Shown piece after piece: positions 1 to 8,344 of a stretch of DNA of 29,104 nucleotides; position 1 is the stretch's first letter, and every line of letters begins with the position of its first letter. The stretch lies in the NCBI GenBank assembly GCA_002380945.1, contig DFWO01000143.1, forward strand, positions 3,257 through 32,360, written 5' to 3'. A program made the translations under genes and the position numbers. The notes under the pieces were generated by a model, which was not told the DNA's origin, ran no database searches, and saw only the letters and a list, made by a program, of their open reading frames with translations. The stretch comes from Methylococcaceae bacterium UBA4132 (GTDB lineage: Bacteria; Pseudomonadota; Gammaproteobacteria; Methylococcales; Methylomonadaceae).

Positions 1-500
1 TCTCTATTTTCGATAAACAAGAGCGTTTGCAAAATAACAGGCGGAATGGTTTGAAAACTTGGATAATTGTAGGCAGGGTAGGCGGTATTAAAAATAACCT
101 GACCTGCACGGTCGGTGATGCTTAGCCCTGCTTGTGATTTTTCATGATAGATGGTGAATAAGCCATAATCATCGGCTAGTTGCATCATCATCGGTGAAAG
201 AGAGGCTTGTGCAGTAATATGAAAACCGAGTTTTTTTAGCCTATCAATTTCATCGGGCAGTAAAGTATAACCAAGGCGTTGGTCGTAAGGACCTGTTTCA
301 GGGTAACGAATAGAGGTACTAGGTCCTGCTTCAAGTTTGTAACTGAGTTGTTTACTAATTTCAGCAAGATAACGCGCTTGATATTTCGAGGTTTGCACTT
401 CGTCGCGGACAAATTTAGCAATGGAGATGCCGATAACAATCAATACGACAGCAATATACACAGCCAAAAGTCTGTGTATGACTCGGCTAGTTTTGTTCAT
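1..500 (-). CDS. GT51 peptidoglycan glycosyltransferase (PBP1-like), N-terminal part
   Basis: The gene runs off the left edge; only its first 166 codons are present. The start is ATG at 498-500, with a GGAAAT ribosome site 8 bases upstream. The product begins MNKTSRVIHRLLAVYIAVVL, with one membrane segment at about residues 9-29 and then an extracytoplasmic region. The last visible residues, IPPVILQTLLFIENR, match the approach to motif 1 of family 51 transglycosylases (usually A-F-x-x-x-E-D-x-x-F). Asn replaces Asp after the Glu, as I recall for one subfamily of large transglycosylase-domain proteins. The role would be polymerising lipid II into glycan at the inner membrane. The catalytic core is outside the window, so the family call rests on a short match. 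It is not closely linked to holA: 271 bases lie between them. Confidence 0.62.
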   Translation of the reverse strand, partial: MNKTSRVIHRLLAVYIAVVLIVIGISIAKFVRDEVQTSKYQARYLAEISKQLSYKLEAGPSTSIRYPETGPYDQRLGYTLLPDEIDRLKKLGFHITAQASLSPMMMQLADDYGLFTIYHEKSQAGLSITDRAGQVIFNTAYPAYNYPSFQTIPPVILQTLLFIENR

Positions 501-771
501 AATTTGCTATTTCCATGAAATAAACAGAATTTTTTTGTTCTGTTGTTTGGATATGAAGTAACCGCTTAGCATGATGCAAACAGATTGTTTTTGGTATTAA
601 TATCAAAGTTTTTACTGGGACGGTCGGGACTTGCAGATGCTGTGTGTAACAACCTGCGGTCATGATATAAAGTGTTATTTGATAGTATAGCAAACAAAAA
701 TAATAACACTGAGAGCGAGGCGATGGTTTTCGTGACAGCAATATAGCGATATATCGGGTAAATGTGGCATT
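501..771. other. Intergenic spacer upstream of the GT51 gene
   Basis: 271 bases lie between the end of holA and the start of the GT51 gene. An open frame on the minus strand crosses most of it and overlaps the GT51 start by 14 bases, but the peptide looks like no protein I know. I saw no convincing hairpin terminator for holA and no RNA gene. Confidence 0.4.
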
Positions 772-1797
772 TTAAGCAATATTAGTAGCAATGTGTAGTG
801 AAGTAAATTGCAAGCAAACGGCTAGCAGCGTTTCCCACGCATCACCTGATTGTTGTCCTTTGATTTGCCGATCTGCTTTTGCAGCTAATACCAATACATG
901 GTTTAACTGTTTTAAGTTGAGTCGTGCTAGGGCTTTATCCACCAAGGGTTTACGTTTATCCCAGATTTGGTTATTTCTAAATACAAGGTCTTTATTTTGA
1001 CCACCCGCCAGTGCCAATTTAATATGAATTAAACTGCGTGCTTCTCGCGTCAATGCCCACAAGATAACAGGGGCGGCAATCCCTTCGGTGCGTAACGCCG
1101 ATAATATTTTGATAATGCGATTAACTTGCGCTAACAAAATGCAGTCCATCAACTTAAAGACATCATAACGAGAGCTATCAGCCACTGCGTCAATAATCTG
1201 AGCGGTGGTTAATTTTCCCGCACCGTGTAATACATACAATTTAGTTATTTCTTGATCGGCGGCGAGTAGATTGCCTTCAACGCGTGTAGCCAGTAATTTA
1301 ATACCGTCAGAGTCGGCATGTAAACCGCGTTGCAACAGTCGTTGTTGTAACCAATTTAATAAATCTTGTCCTTCTAGCGACCAAACTTGAATCACTACGC
1401 CGACTTTATCAATACTTTCCAGCCAGCGGCTTTTTAAGGTTGCACTCGCCAGTTTGCCTATACTAATTAATAACAGTGTATCTTGGGGGAGTCGTTCACA
1501 ATAAGCGGTCAGTGCTTTTGCGCCCTCTGTGCCTACTGTGCTGCTGGGAATACGCAGCTCGATGATTTTTTTATCGGAGAAAATAGATAGGGAATCAGCG
1601 GATAAACTCAACTGATTCCATGAAAAGCCAGTTTCTACGGAAAAAATCTCGCGGGAATTATAGCCTGCTTGTCGTGCCGTTTTGCGAATAGCATCCGCCA
1701 TTTCACCCAGTTGCAATGGCTCATCACCACTGAGAAAATAAACGGGTGCTAAGCCTTTTTGTAATGCGGTACTGAGTTGCTCAGGCTTAAGACGCAT
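772..1797 (-). CDS. holA: DNA polymerase III, delta subunit
   Basis: This is the delta subunit of the clamp-loader complex, the ATPase-fold subunit that opens the beta clamp during replication. The product has 341 residues, the normal length for HolA. The N-terminus (MRLKPEQLSTALQKGLAPVY, then FLSGDEPLQ) is typical, as is the middle stretch with RLPQDTLLLIS and the C-terminal collar region. Unlike active AAA+ loaders, delta has no functional Walker A, and none is seen here. The ATG start at 1795-1797 shares one base with the lptE stop (TAATG), so the two are probably translationally coupled. It is the last gene of leuS-lptE-holA, an order common in gammaproteobacteria. No terminator is obvious downstream. 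Confidence 0.93.
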   Translation of the reverse strand: MRLKPEQLSTALQKGLAPVYFLSGDEPLQLGEMADAIRKTARQAGYNSREIFSVETGFSWNQLSLSADSLSIFSDKKIIELRIPSSTVGTEGAKALTAYCERLPQDTLLLISIGKLASATLKSRWLESIDKVGVVIQVWSLEGQDLLNWLQQRLLQRGLHADSDGIKLLATRVEGNLLAADQEITKLYVLHGAGKLTTAQIIDAVADSSRYDVFKLMDCILLAQVNRIIKILSALRTEGIAAPVILWALTREARSLIHIKLALAGGQNKDLVFRNNQIWDKRKPLVDKALARLNLKQLNHVLVLAAKADRQIKGQQSGDAWETLLAVCLQFTSLHIATNIA

Positions 1798-2303
1798 TAT
1801 TTTCCTTCGGCTTTTAAGCCAAAGCGCACTTGGTTAATGATGGTGCGTACTGCCTGTTGATACATTTCATTGCGAATCACAGTTTCTTCGTTATCTTTAC
1901 CAAGAATTAACTGCTGATTATTAAAATATTCACGTTTAATATCGACGGGTTGTGATTTGACTAACGGTTTATCATTTTTATCTGTTATCTCATAATTTAA
2001 CCGATACTCTAAACCGAATTGGTTAGCGTAACCCGATGAACTCAATGATAAGGCTCTTTTTAGATTTTCTTCGTTTGATACTTTAATAACTGTACCCGCA
2101 GCGGCACGCGAAGTCACTAACTGCACGTTTGATGATTCGAGTGCTTTTCTAAATTGTTCGCGTAATGGGTCTGACGCACCTTCGATATAAACTGATTTCA
2201 TCTCTGAAGGTAAATCCATCGCACCGCGTAAATGGTAACCACAGGCGGATAATAACAAAGCGATGAATATCACTAGCGTTGATGGCAGTGTTTTTATGAG
2301 CAT
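1797..2303 (-). CDS. lptE: LPS-assembly lipoprotein LptE (RlpB)
   Basis: LptE is the outer-membrane lipoprotein that plugs the LptD barrel and takes part in the last step of lipopolysaccharide export. The 168-residue product has a signal peptide ending in the lipobox LLLSAC-GYHLRG, with lipidation expected on the Cys near residue 21. The 'CGYHLRG' start of the mature protein is characteristic of LptE. The start is ATG at 2301-2303 with a CGGAG ribosome site 7 bases upstream. The gene begins 14 bases after leuS and overlaps holA by one base, so it sits in the middle of a three-gene operon. Confidence 0.93.
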   Translation of the reverse strand: MLIKTLPSTLVIFIALLLSACGYHLRGAMDLPSEMKSVYIEGASDPLREQFRKALESSNVQLVTSRAAAGTVIKVSNEENLKRALSLSSSGYANQFGLEYRLNYEITDKNDKPLVKSQPVDIKREYFNNQQLILGKDNEETVIRNEMYQQAVRTIINQVRFGLKAEGK

Positions 2304-2317
2304 CGGGCGACTCCGAA

Positions 2318-4777
2318 TTAAATAACAATATTAACTAGCTTATTAGGCACGACAATGACTTTTTTAATCGGCTGTTCGCCAATAAAGTGTTTGGTATGTT
2401 CCTCGTTCAAAGCAGCTGCCTGTATTTCGGCGTTAGTGGCTGTGGCTGCCACTGAGATTTTGCCGCGCAATTTGCCGTTGACTTGAATCACATAATCTAA
2501 AACATCTTGTACTAACGCGCTTTCATCGAATGATACCCAGTTTTCACTTACCACCGCGTTACTGTGTCCTAAATCTAACCACAGTTGATGACAAATATGC
2601 GGCACCATCGGCGATAACATTAACACGATGGCTTCCAAGGCTTCTTGGCGGATGGCTTTGCCATTGTCCGATTCATCGGTGAATTTGCTCAGCGTGTTGA
2701 TTAACTCCATGTTAGCAGCAATCGCAGTATTAAAAATAATCCGCACGCTCATATCATGAGTGACTTTTTGAATGGCGTGATGCAGTTGGCGACGTACGGC
2801 TTTTTGTTCGTCAGTCATCGTGGCTTTATTCAAGGTAGGGTGGGCATTGCCCACCCTACCTTCAACGTGTAGATACACTTGTCGCCATAAGCGTTTCAAG
2901 AATCGAGATGCACCTTCCACACCGCTGTCCGACCATTCCAAGGATTGTTCTGGAGGAGCTGCAAACATGATAAACAAGCGCACGGTATCCGCACCGTATT
3001 GAGCAATCAAGCCTTGTGGGTCTACGGTATTGCCTTTGGACTTGGACATTTTACTGCCGTCTTTTAATACCATACCTTGGGTCAATAAGCGTTTAAACGG
3101 TTCATCACAGCTTACCAACCCTTCATCACGCAACAGTTTGGTATAAAAACGGGCATACAATAAATGCAGAATCGCGTGTTCAATGCCGCCGATGTAATGG
3201 TCAACGGGTAGCCAGTGATTAGCAGTGGCATCGAGCATACTGTCCGCACTTTGCTTGCTGGCAAAACGGGCAAAATACCACGATGATTCCATGAAAGTAT
3301 CAAAGGTATCGGTTTCACGTCTGGCTGGTTTGCCGCATTGTGGACAATCAGCATGAGAAAACGTTGGATGTGCCACTAACGGCGATTGTGAACCATCCAG
3401 CACTACATCTTTTGGTAATGTAACGGGTAAATCTTTATCTGGAACAGGCACAGTACCGCAATCATCACAATAAATAACAGGAATCGGTGCGCCCCAATAA
3501 CGTTGACGTGACACGCCCCAATCGCGTAGACGGAACATCACTTTGCGTGAACCTTTACCATCTTTAGCTAAGGTTTCGGCGATACTGTCAAACGCTTGTT
3601 GTGAGGTTAAACCATCAAACTGCCCTGAGTTTTTTAATACGCCTTTGGCGGTGTAGGCTTGTTCGGTGCAGTCATCTTCACCATCATCAGCAGCAAAAAT
3701 AACTTGTTTAATCGCAATGCCATATTTTTTCGCAAACTCAAAATCACGTTGATCGTGTGCAGGTACTGACATCACCGCACCTGTGCCGTAACCCATCAAC
3801 ACAAAGTTAGCAATCCATACAGGCACAGCTTCACCTGTAATCGGATGCAGCGCGGTGATGCCTGAATTAACACCGCGTTTTTCCATGGTTTCCATTGCCG
3901 CTTCTGCCGTTTCCATGTGGCGGCATTCTTCAATGAAAGCTTGAATATCGGCATTATTTTCAGCGGCTTTTAATGCCAGTGGATGTTCAGCGGCAACTGC
4001 CAAATAAGTGACACCCATCAAGGTATCAGGGCGCGTAGTATAAATGCGTAATGGTTCAACCATATCGGGCACAGCAAAATCCATTTCCACGCCTTCGGAG
4101 CGTCCTATCCAATTGGCTTGCATGGTTTTGACCTGCTCTGGCCAACCATCCAAGCTATCCAAAGATGTTAATAACTCATCAGCATAGTCAGTGATTTTTA
4201 AAAACCATTGTGCGATTTCTTTACGTTCAACCTGCGTATCACAACGCCAGCAACAGCCATCAATTACCTGCTCATTGGCAAGTACCGTCATATCATTCGG
4301 ACACCAATTGACAGGCGCGGTTTTTTTATAAACCAGCCCTTTTTTTAACAGCTTCAAGAAAAACCACTGTTCCCACTTATAATAATCAGGGTCACAGGTT
4401 GCCAGTTCACGATTCCAATCATAGCCAAAACCCAGTTGTTTAAGCTGGTCACGCATATAATCAATATTGCTATACGTCCAATCAGCAGGGTGTACACCGT
4501 GTTGCATCGCAGCATTTTCAGCGGGCAGACCAAACGCATCCCAACCCATAGGCTGCATGACATTTTTACCCAGCATACGTTGATAACGGCTGATGACATC
4601 ACCGATGGTGTAATTGCGTACATGACCCATGTGTAGCTTGCCACTGGGATAGGGGAACATCGACAAGCAATAATATTTTTCTGCGGTAGAAGACGGCTGA
4701 ACGTTAAAAACGCCTGAATCTTCCCAAATTTTTTGGACTTCTTGCTCAATCGCTAGTGGCTGATAATTCTCTTGCAT
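2318..4777 (-). CDS. leuS: Leucyl-tRNA synthetase
   Basis: This class I aminoacyl-tRNA synthetase charges tRNA-Leu in the cytoplasm. The product has 819 residues, slightly short of E. coli LeuS. HMGH (the HIGH motif) is at residues 49-52 and KMSKS at 576-580. Between them lie a zinc-type insert (CPNDMT...CCWRC), the CP1 editing domain (TTRPDTLMGVTYLAVAAEHP) and the second catalytic half with RYWGAPIP. The C-terminus carries the usual VNGKLRG motif. Odd feature: residues 641-648, in the linker entering the anticodon-binding domain, read RVGNAHPT and are encoded by a perfect 31-base palindrome at 2832-2862. The same peptide, from related palindromes, appears in two other proteins of this window. 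leuS is the first gene of leuS-lptE-holA. Confidence 0.98.
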   Translation of the reverse strand: MQENYQPLAIEQEVQKIWEDSGVFNVQPSSTAEKYYCLSMFPYPSGKLHMGHVRNYTIGDVISRYQRMLGKNVMQPMGWDAFGLPAENAAMQHGVHPADWTYSNIDYMRDQLKQLGFGYDWNRELATCDPDYYKWEQWFFLKLLKKGLVYKKTAPVNWCPNDMTVLANEQVIDGCCWRCDTQVERKEIAQWFLKITDYADELLTSLDSLDGWPEQVKTMQANWIGRSEGVEMDFAVPDMVEPLRIYTTRPDTLMGVTYLAVAAEHPLALKAAENNADIQAFIEECRHMETAEAAMETMEKRGVNSGITALHPITGEAVPVWIANFVLMGYGTGAVMSVPAHDQRDFEFAKKYGIAIKQVIFAADDGEDDCTEQAYTAKGVLKNSGQFDGLTSQQAFDSIAETLAKDGKGSRKVMFRLRDWGVSRQRYWGAPIPVIYCDDCGTVPVPDKDLPVTLPKDVVLDGSQSPLVAHPTFSHADCPQCGKPARRETDTFDTFMESSWYFARFASKQSADSMLDATANHWLPVDHYIGGIEHAILHLLYARFYTKLLRDEGLVSCDEPFKRLLTQGMVLKDGSKMSKSKGNTVDPQGLIAQYGADTVRLFIMFAAPPEQSLEWSDSGVEGASRFLKRLWRQVYLHVEGRVGNAHPTLNKATMTDEQKAVRRQLHHAIQKVTHDMSVRIIFNTAIAANMELINTLSKFTDESDNGKAIRQEALEAIVLMLSPMVPHICHQLWLDLGHSNAVVSENWVSFDESALVQDVLDYVIQVNGKLRGKISVAATATNAEIQAAALNEEHTKHFIGEQPIKKVIVVPNKLVNIVI
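2832..2862 (-). repeat. Coding palindrome in leuS (RVGNAHPT element, copy 1)
   Basis: A perfect palindrome with 15-base arms around a single central base; the core arm is GTAGGGTGGGCA. On the leuS coding strand the central base is A, and the element reads G-R-V-G-N-A-H-P-T. Copies 2 and 3 are at 7870-7894 and 27801-27825, both inside genes and in the same reading frame. This copy is the most perfect and so probably the youngest. Confidence 0.9.
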
Positions 4778-4859
4778 CGTTCTCGTCTGTGTATTCGGTC
4801 AAAACTGCTAGAATACCGCACACCGCCTTAAATCTAAAGTGACAATTCAAGCCTATTGC

Positions 4860-5183
4860 TTAATAACGTGGTACAGACGTATCACAAAGCACTGACCACG
4901 CATCAATACCACCTTGTAAATTAGCCAGATTGCTAAAACCTGCATGTTCGAGATATAAGGCGGCTTGTTGACTACGCATTCCATGATGACACACACAAAC
5001 GATTTCTTGCTGTTTATTCAATTCATTTAAGCGTTGCGGAATTTGATTAAGAGGAATCAAAACGCTGTTAGCAATATGCGCGTAGTGAAATTCATTCAGT
5101 TCTCTGACATCCAGCAACAATAACGGCTCTTGCTGGTCAATTTTGGTTTTTAATTGAGGGGCTGAGAGTTGTTTGATTGCCAT
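4860..5183 (-). CDS. Rhodanese-like sulfurtransferase, single domain
   Basis: A small cytoplasmic rhodanese, similar in size to GlpE/PspE, that would carry a persulfide sulfur on its catalytic Cys. The signature is VCVCHHGMRS: the active-site loop begins with Cys (C-H-H-G-M-R) and is followed by the typical AGFSNLANLQGGIDAW ending. I chose the ATG at 5181-5183 (MAIKQLSAPQLK; 107 residues) because a GGAG ribosome site lies 6 bases upstream. An ATG one codon earlier and a TTG four codons earlier are also in frame. It is 82 bases upstream of leuS on the same strand. The sulfur acceptor cannot be told from context. Confidence 0.85.
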   Translation of the reverse strand: MAIKQLSAPQLKTKIDQQEPLLLLDVRELNEFHYAHIANSVLIPLNQIPQRLNELNKQQEIVCVCHHGMRSQQAALYLEHAGFSNLANLQGGIDAWSVLCDTSVPRY

Positions 5184-5324
5184 CATTATCTCCAATAGTA
5201 AGTATCTAAGCGGATTATTGTATCCTTATAAAACTGATAACTGAAAAATGTGGCTGGTATTATTTGCCTGCACAATAATGGAGGGGTAATCATCACCTAA
5301 AAAATAATATCTAGGTTATCCTGA

Positions 5325-8210
5325 GTGACGACACTTTTAACTGACTACTGCCACCCCATGATAACAATCAACATCAACACACTGCGCCAACGCGCTGCCA
5401 AGTTTGCCAAAGCATTTGCAAAATCCAATTATGAGATGGGTGAAGCCCAGAATTTTATTCGTGGTTTATGTGAAGTTTTTGGTTTAAATCATTTGCGTGC
5501 CGTGTCGTTTGAAATGCGTGTTAAAAAATTGAGTGGTAAACGCGGACGCATCGACGGTTTTTTTCCCAGCTTGCTGTTAATCGAAATGAAATCCGCAGGT
5601 GAAGATTTAGACAAAGCCTACACGCAGGCAACTGAATACTTTCACGGATTAAAAGATGAAGAAATGCCGCGTTGCGTGTTAGTCAGTGATTTTCAAAATC
5701 TGCATTTATACAACCTCGAAAGCCACGCCGAACCGCTAAAAATTCAACTGAGCGATTTGCCTCAACATATTGAGCATTTTTCATTTCTAGCAGGTTATGA
5801 AAAACTCGCCATTGAAAAACAAGAACACATCAACAAACTAGCCGCTGAAAAAATGGCAGACTTGCATGATGCGATTAAAACGACAGGCTATGACGGCAAA
5901 GATTTAGAAACCTATCTGGTGCGCTTATTGTTTTGCTTGTTTGCCGAAGATACAGGCTTGTTTGGTGAGAACGGTTCGTTTTTAAATTATCTGCACAACC
6001 ACACCAAAGTCGACGGCTCAGATTTACACGGCGCGTTAAACAGCTTATTCGATACCCTGAACAAAGCCGAAACTAAACGCCCGAAAAACTTACCCGAACA
6101 ATTAAAAAACTTTCCTTACATCAACGGCGCGTTATTTGAAGGCATCTTAGCGCAATGTTATTTTGATGAATCGGCGCGTAACACGCTGATAGCTTGTGCC
6201 AAACTGGATTGGAGCGAAATCAGCCCCGCCATTTTCGGCTCATTGTTTCAAGCCATCATGCACTTTGATGATGAGGCGGCGAATGCGAAAACCAAAAAAC
6301 GCCGCGAGTTTGGCGCACATTACACCAGCGAAGAAAATATTTTAAAAACCATCAACCCGTTATTCATGGATGATTTACGCGCTGAGTTTGCCAAGTGCGG
6401 ACGCAATAAAACCAAACTCGCCGAATTTCATCAAAAACTCGCCAAGCTGAATTTTTTTGATCCCGCTTGTGGCTGTGGCAATTTTTTGATTATTGCTTAT
6501 CGAGAATTACGTTTGCTGGAACTTGACCTAATTAAAGCTCAATTTGGTGATAAACAAGTCGCGCAATTGGATATTGATACCTTGATTCTATGCAATGTCC
6601 ATCAATTTCACGGCATAGATATAGACGAAAGCGCGGTACAAATCGCCACGCTGGCGTTATGGCTGGTGGATCATCAAATGAATTTACGCGTGCAGGAATT
6701 GGGTAATTATTACAACCGTATTCCGCTCACCAAAAAAGCTAACATTGTGTGTGCCAATGCCTTACGCTTGGCTTGGGAAAGCGTGATTGAAGCTAAGGAA
6801 TGCAGTTTTATCATGGGCAATCCGCCATTTGTTGGTAGGCAATATCAAACTAAAGAGCAGAAAAACGATTTGGCGTTGGTGTTTCAAGGCATGAATGGCG
6901 CGGGTGTGTTGGATTTAGTCGCCGCGTGGCATATTAAAGCCGCGCGTTATATTCAAGCCAATCCAAACATTCCCGTTGCCTTTGTCTCGACCAACAGCTT
7001 AACGCAAGGCGAACAAGTAGCAATTTTGTGGGCAGAATTATTGAAGCTGAACATTCGCTTATTTTTTGCTCATCGTACTTTTCAATGGAATAACGAAGGG
7101 CGCGGCGTGGCGGCGGTACATTGTGTGATTATGGGGTTTATCTGCGTTGGAGGTCAGGCAAAATCTGACCTCCGATTGTTTGATTACGGTGATGACATTC
7201 AAGGCACACCGACAGAAATTAAAGCCGCACAAATCAATCCGTATCTGGTGGACGCGCCCACCGTGTTAATTGAAAAACGCCGTAAGCAAGTAAGTTCCAA
7301 TGCGCCTGAAATGGTTAATGGTAGTATGCCAAACGATGGTGGAAACTTGCTGTTATCACAAGAAGAAGCCGACCACATTCAACAAAACGACCCGATTGCG
7401 GCTAAATACATACGCCCGTTTTTAATGGGTGACGAATTTATTAACAACATTCCGCGTTATTGTTTGTGGCTGAAAGACAGCACAGCAAGCGACCGCATAT
7501 ATTCACCTGAAATTAAAAAACGTGTTGAACAAGTTAAAAAAATGCGATTAACCAGCACGAGGCAAGCCACGCAAAAACTCGCGGATACGCCGTATTTGTT
7601 TGGTGAAATTCGCGTACCTAATTCGCTACGCTATTTAGCTATACCGAAAGTTTCTTCTGAAACGCGCCGTTTTATTCCTATTGGTTATTTAGAGTCTGAA
7701 GTGATATGTGGTGATAAGATTTTCTTTTTGCCTGATGCCACGCTATACCATTTCGGTATTTTAACATCTACCATGCACAATGCGTGGATGCGTGCGGTTT
7801 GCGGACGTATGAAAAACGATTACAGCTATTCAAACACCATCGTTTACAACAACTTCCCGTTTCCCGATGGTAGGGTGGGCAATGCCCACTCTACAGCCGC
7901 GATAAAAAATAAAATCGAACAAGCGGCACAAGCCATATTAGATGCACGCAAAGCCGAACAAGACCGCTGTGCCGCACAAAATCAAAAATGTTCGCTTGCG
8001 ATGTTATACGCCGCCAATGGAATGCCCGCTGATTTAATCAAAGCCCACAACGCGTTAGATAAAGCCGTTGATGCCGCTTATGGTTACAAAGGCGGTAAAG
8101 ATGACGCAGCGCGGGTGGCGTTTTTGTTTGAGTGTTATCAACAACTCATCGCGCCACTCATGGAAACGGAAAAAGTTAAAAAATCGAGAAAAGCAGTAAA
8201 ACAGCTTTAG
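5325..8210 (+). CDS. MmeI-like type IIL restriction-modification enzyme (fused nuclease and adenine methyltransferase)
   Basis: A single-chain defence enzyme that would both methylate adenine on one strand and cut at a distance, with one specificity domain for both activities. It has 961 residues from GTG at 5325, or 950 from ATG at 5358; neither has a strong ribosome site. In order: an N-terminal PD-(D/E)xK nuclease with D77, E87 and K89 (RIDGFFPSLLLIEMK); a helical linker; a class gamma N6-adenine methyltransferase with motif I DPACGCGNF (379-387) and motif IV NPPF (499-502); then the target-recognition and C-terminal part with the characteristic PDATLYHFGILTSTMHNAW and NNFPFP stretches. 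MmeI itself has about 919 residues. All catalytic motifs are intact. Two repeat-derived peptides are built in: VGGQAKSDLR (608-617) and RVGNAHST (850-857). The TAG stop lies inside a twin-hairpin repeat. There is no separate methylase or specificity gene nearby, as expected for this class. Confidence 0.9.
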   Translation: MTTLLTDYCHPMITININTLRQRAAKFAKAFAKSNYEMGEAQNFIRGLCEVFGLNHLRAVSFEMRVKKLSGKRGRIDGFFPSLLLIEMKSAGEDLDKAYTQATEYFHGLKDEEMPRCVLVSDFQNLHLYNLESHAEPLKIQLSDLPQHIEHFSFLAGYEKLAIEKQEHINKLAAEKMADLHDAIKTTGYDGKDLETYLVRLLFCLFAEDTGLFGENGSFLNYLHNHTKVDGSDLHGALNSLFDTLNKAETKRPKNLPEQLKNFPYINGALFEGILAQCYFDESARNTLIACAKLDWSEISPAIFGSLFQAIMHFDDEAANAKTKKRREFGAHYTSEENILKTINPLFMDDLRAEFAKCGRNKTKLAEFHQKLAKLNFFDPACGCGNFLIIAYRELRLLELDLIKAQFGDKQVAQLDIDTLILCNVHQFHGIDIDESAVQIATLALWLVDHQMNLRVQELGNYYNRIPLTKKANIVCANALRLAWESVIEAKECSFIMGNPPFVGRQYQTKEQKNDLALVFQGMNGAGVLDLVAAWHIKAARYIQANPNIPVAFVSTNSLTQGEQVAILWAELLKLNIRLFFAHRTFQWNNEGRGVAAVHCVIMGFICVGGQAKSDLRLFDYGDDIQGTPTEIKAAQINPYLVDAPTVLIEKRRKQVSSNAPEMVNGSMPNDGGNLLLSQEEADHIQQNDPIAAKYIRPFLMGDEFINNIPRYCLWLKDSTASDRIYSPEIKKRVEQVKKMRLTSTRQATQKLADTPYLFGEIRVPNSLRYLAIPKVSSETRRFIPIGYLESEVICGDKIFFLPDATLYHFGILTSTMHNAWMRAVCGRMKNDYSYSNTIVYNNFPFPDGRVGNAHSTAAIKNKIEQAAQAILDARKAEQDRCAAQNQKCSLAMLYAANGMPADLIKAHNALDKAVDAAYGYKGGKDDAARVAFLFECYQQLIAPLMETEKVKKSRKAVKQL
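7149..7173 (+). repeat. Second type of coding palindrome in the MmeI-like gene
   Basis: Perfect 9-base arms GGAGGTCAG / CTGACCTCC around a 7-base loop GCAAAAT. Read in frame it gives V-G-G-Q-A-K-S-D-L-R. It belongs to a different family from the GTAGGGTGGGCA palindrome. From memory, similar GTCAG...CTGAC palindromes are dispersed in related genomes. Confidence 0.75.
7870..7894 (+). repeat. Coding palindrome in the MmeI-like gene (RVGNAHPT element, copy 2)
   Basis: Arms GTAGGGTGGGCA / TGCCCACTCTAC around a central A, with one arm mismatch. It encodes R-V-G-N-A-H-S-T at residues 850-857, directly after the conserved NNFPFPDG stretch, in the same frame as copies 1 and 3. Confidence 0.88.
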
Positions 8211-8239
8211 CTGTTTTAGCCAATAGCTAAAGCTATTGG
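8198..8239 (+). repeat. Twin-hairpin repeat overlapping a stop codon (copy A)
   Basis: Two adjacent perfect hairpins, AAAACAGCT-TT-AGCTGTTTT (8198-8217) and CCAATAGCT-AA-AGCTATTGG (8220-8239). The TAG stop of the MmeI-like gene (8208-8210) lies in the first loop and arm, so the last residues K-Q-L come from the repeat. An inverted copy lies at 12550-12593. There is no T-run after either hairpin, so this looks like a dispersed repeat rather than an intrinsic terminator. Confidence 0.85.
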
Positions 8240-8263
8240 ACTCCTACACCAAGAAGCTATTTC

Positions 8264-8290
8264 CTCGTTGCAATGCCGCGCGGGAACGAG
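8264..8290. repeat. Degenerate inverted repeat CTCGTT...AACGAG
   Basis: Short arms CTCGTT (8264-8269) and AACGAG (8285-8290) flank a GC-rich centre. It resembles a decayed form of the dispersed CTCGTTCCC...GGGAACGAG palindromes known from related genomes. The arms are short, so this is tentative. Confidence 0.3.
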
Positions 8291-8344
8291 AGTATAAACT
8301 TGTCGAAGGGTGGATAAAAATATTTGAAACGACCAGTGGACTTA

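Noticed and set aside
487..741. Open frame on the minus strand upstream of the GT51 gene, overlapping its start by 14 bases
   Set aside because: The peptide resembles no family, has a poor start and reads like chance; the GT51 gene has its own ribosome site.
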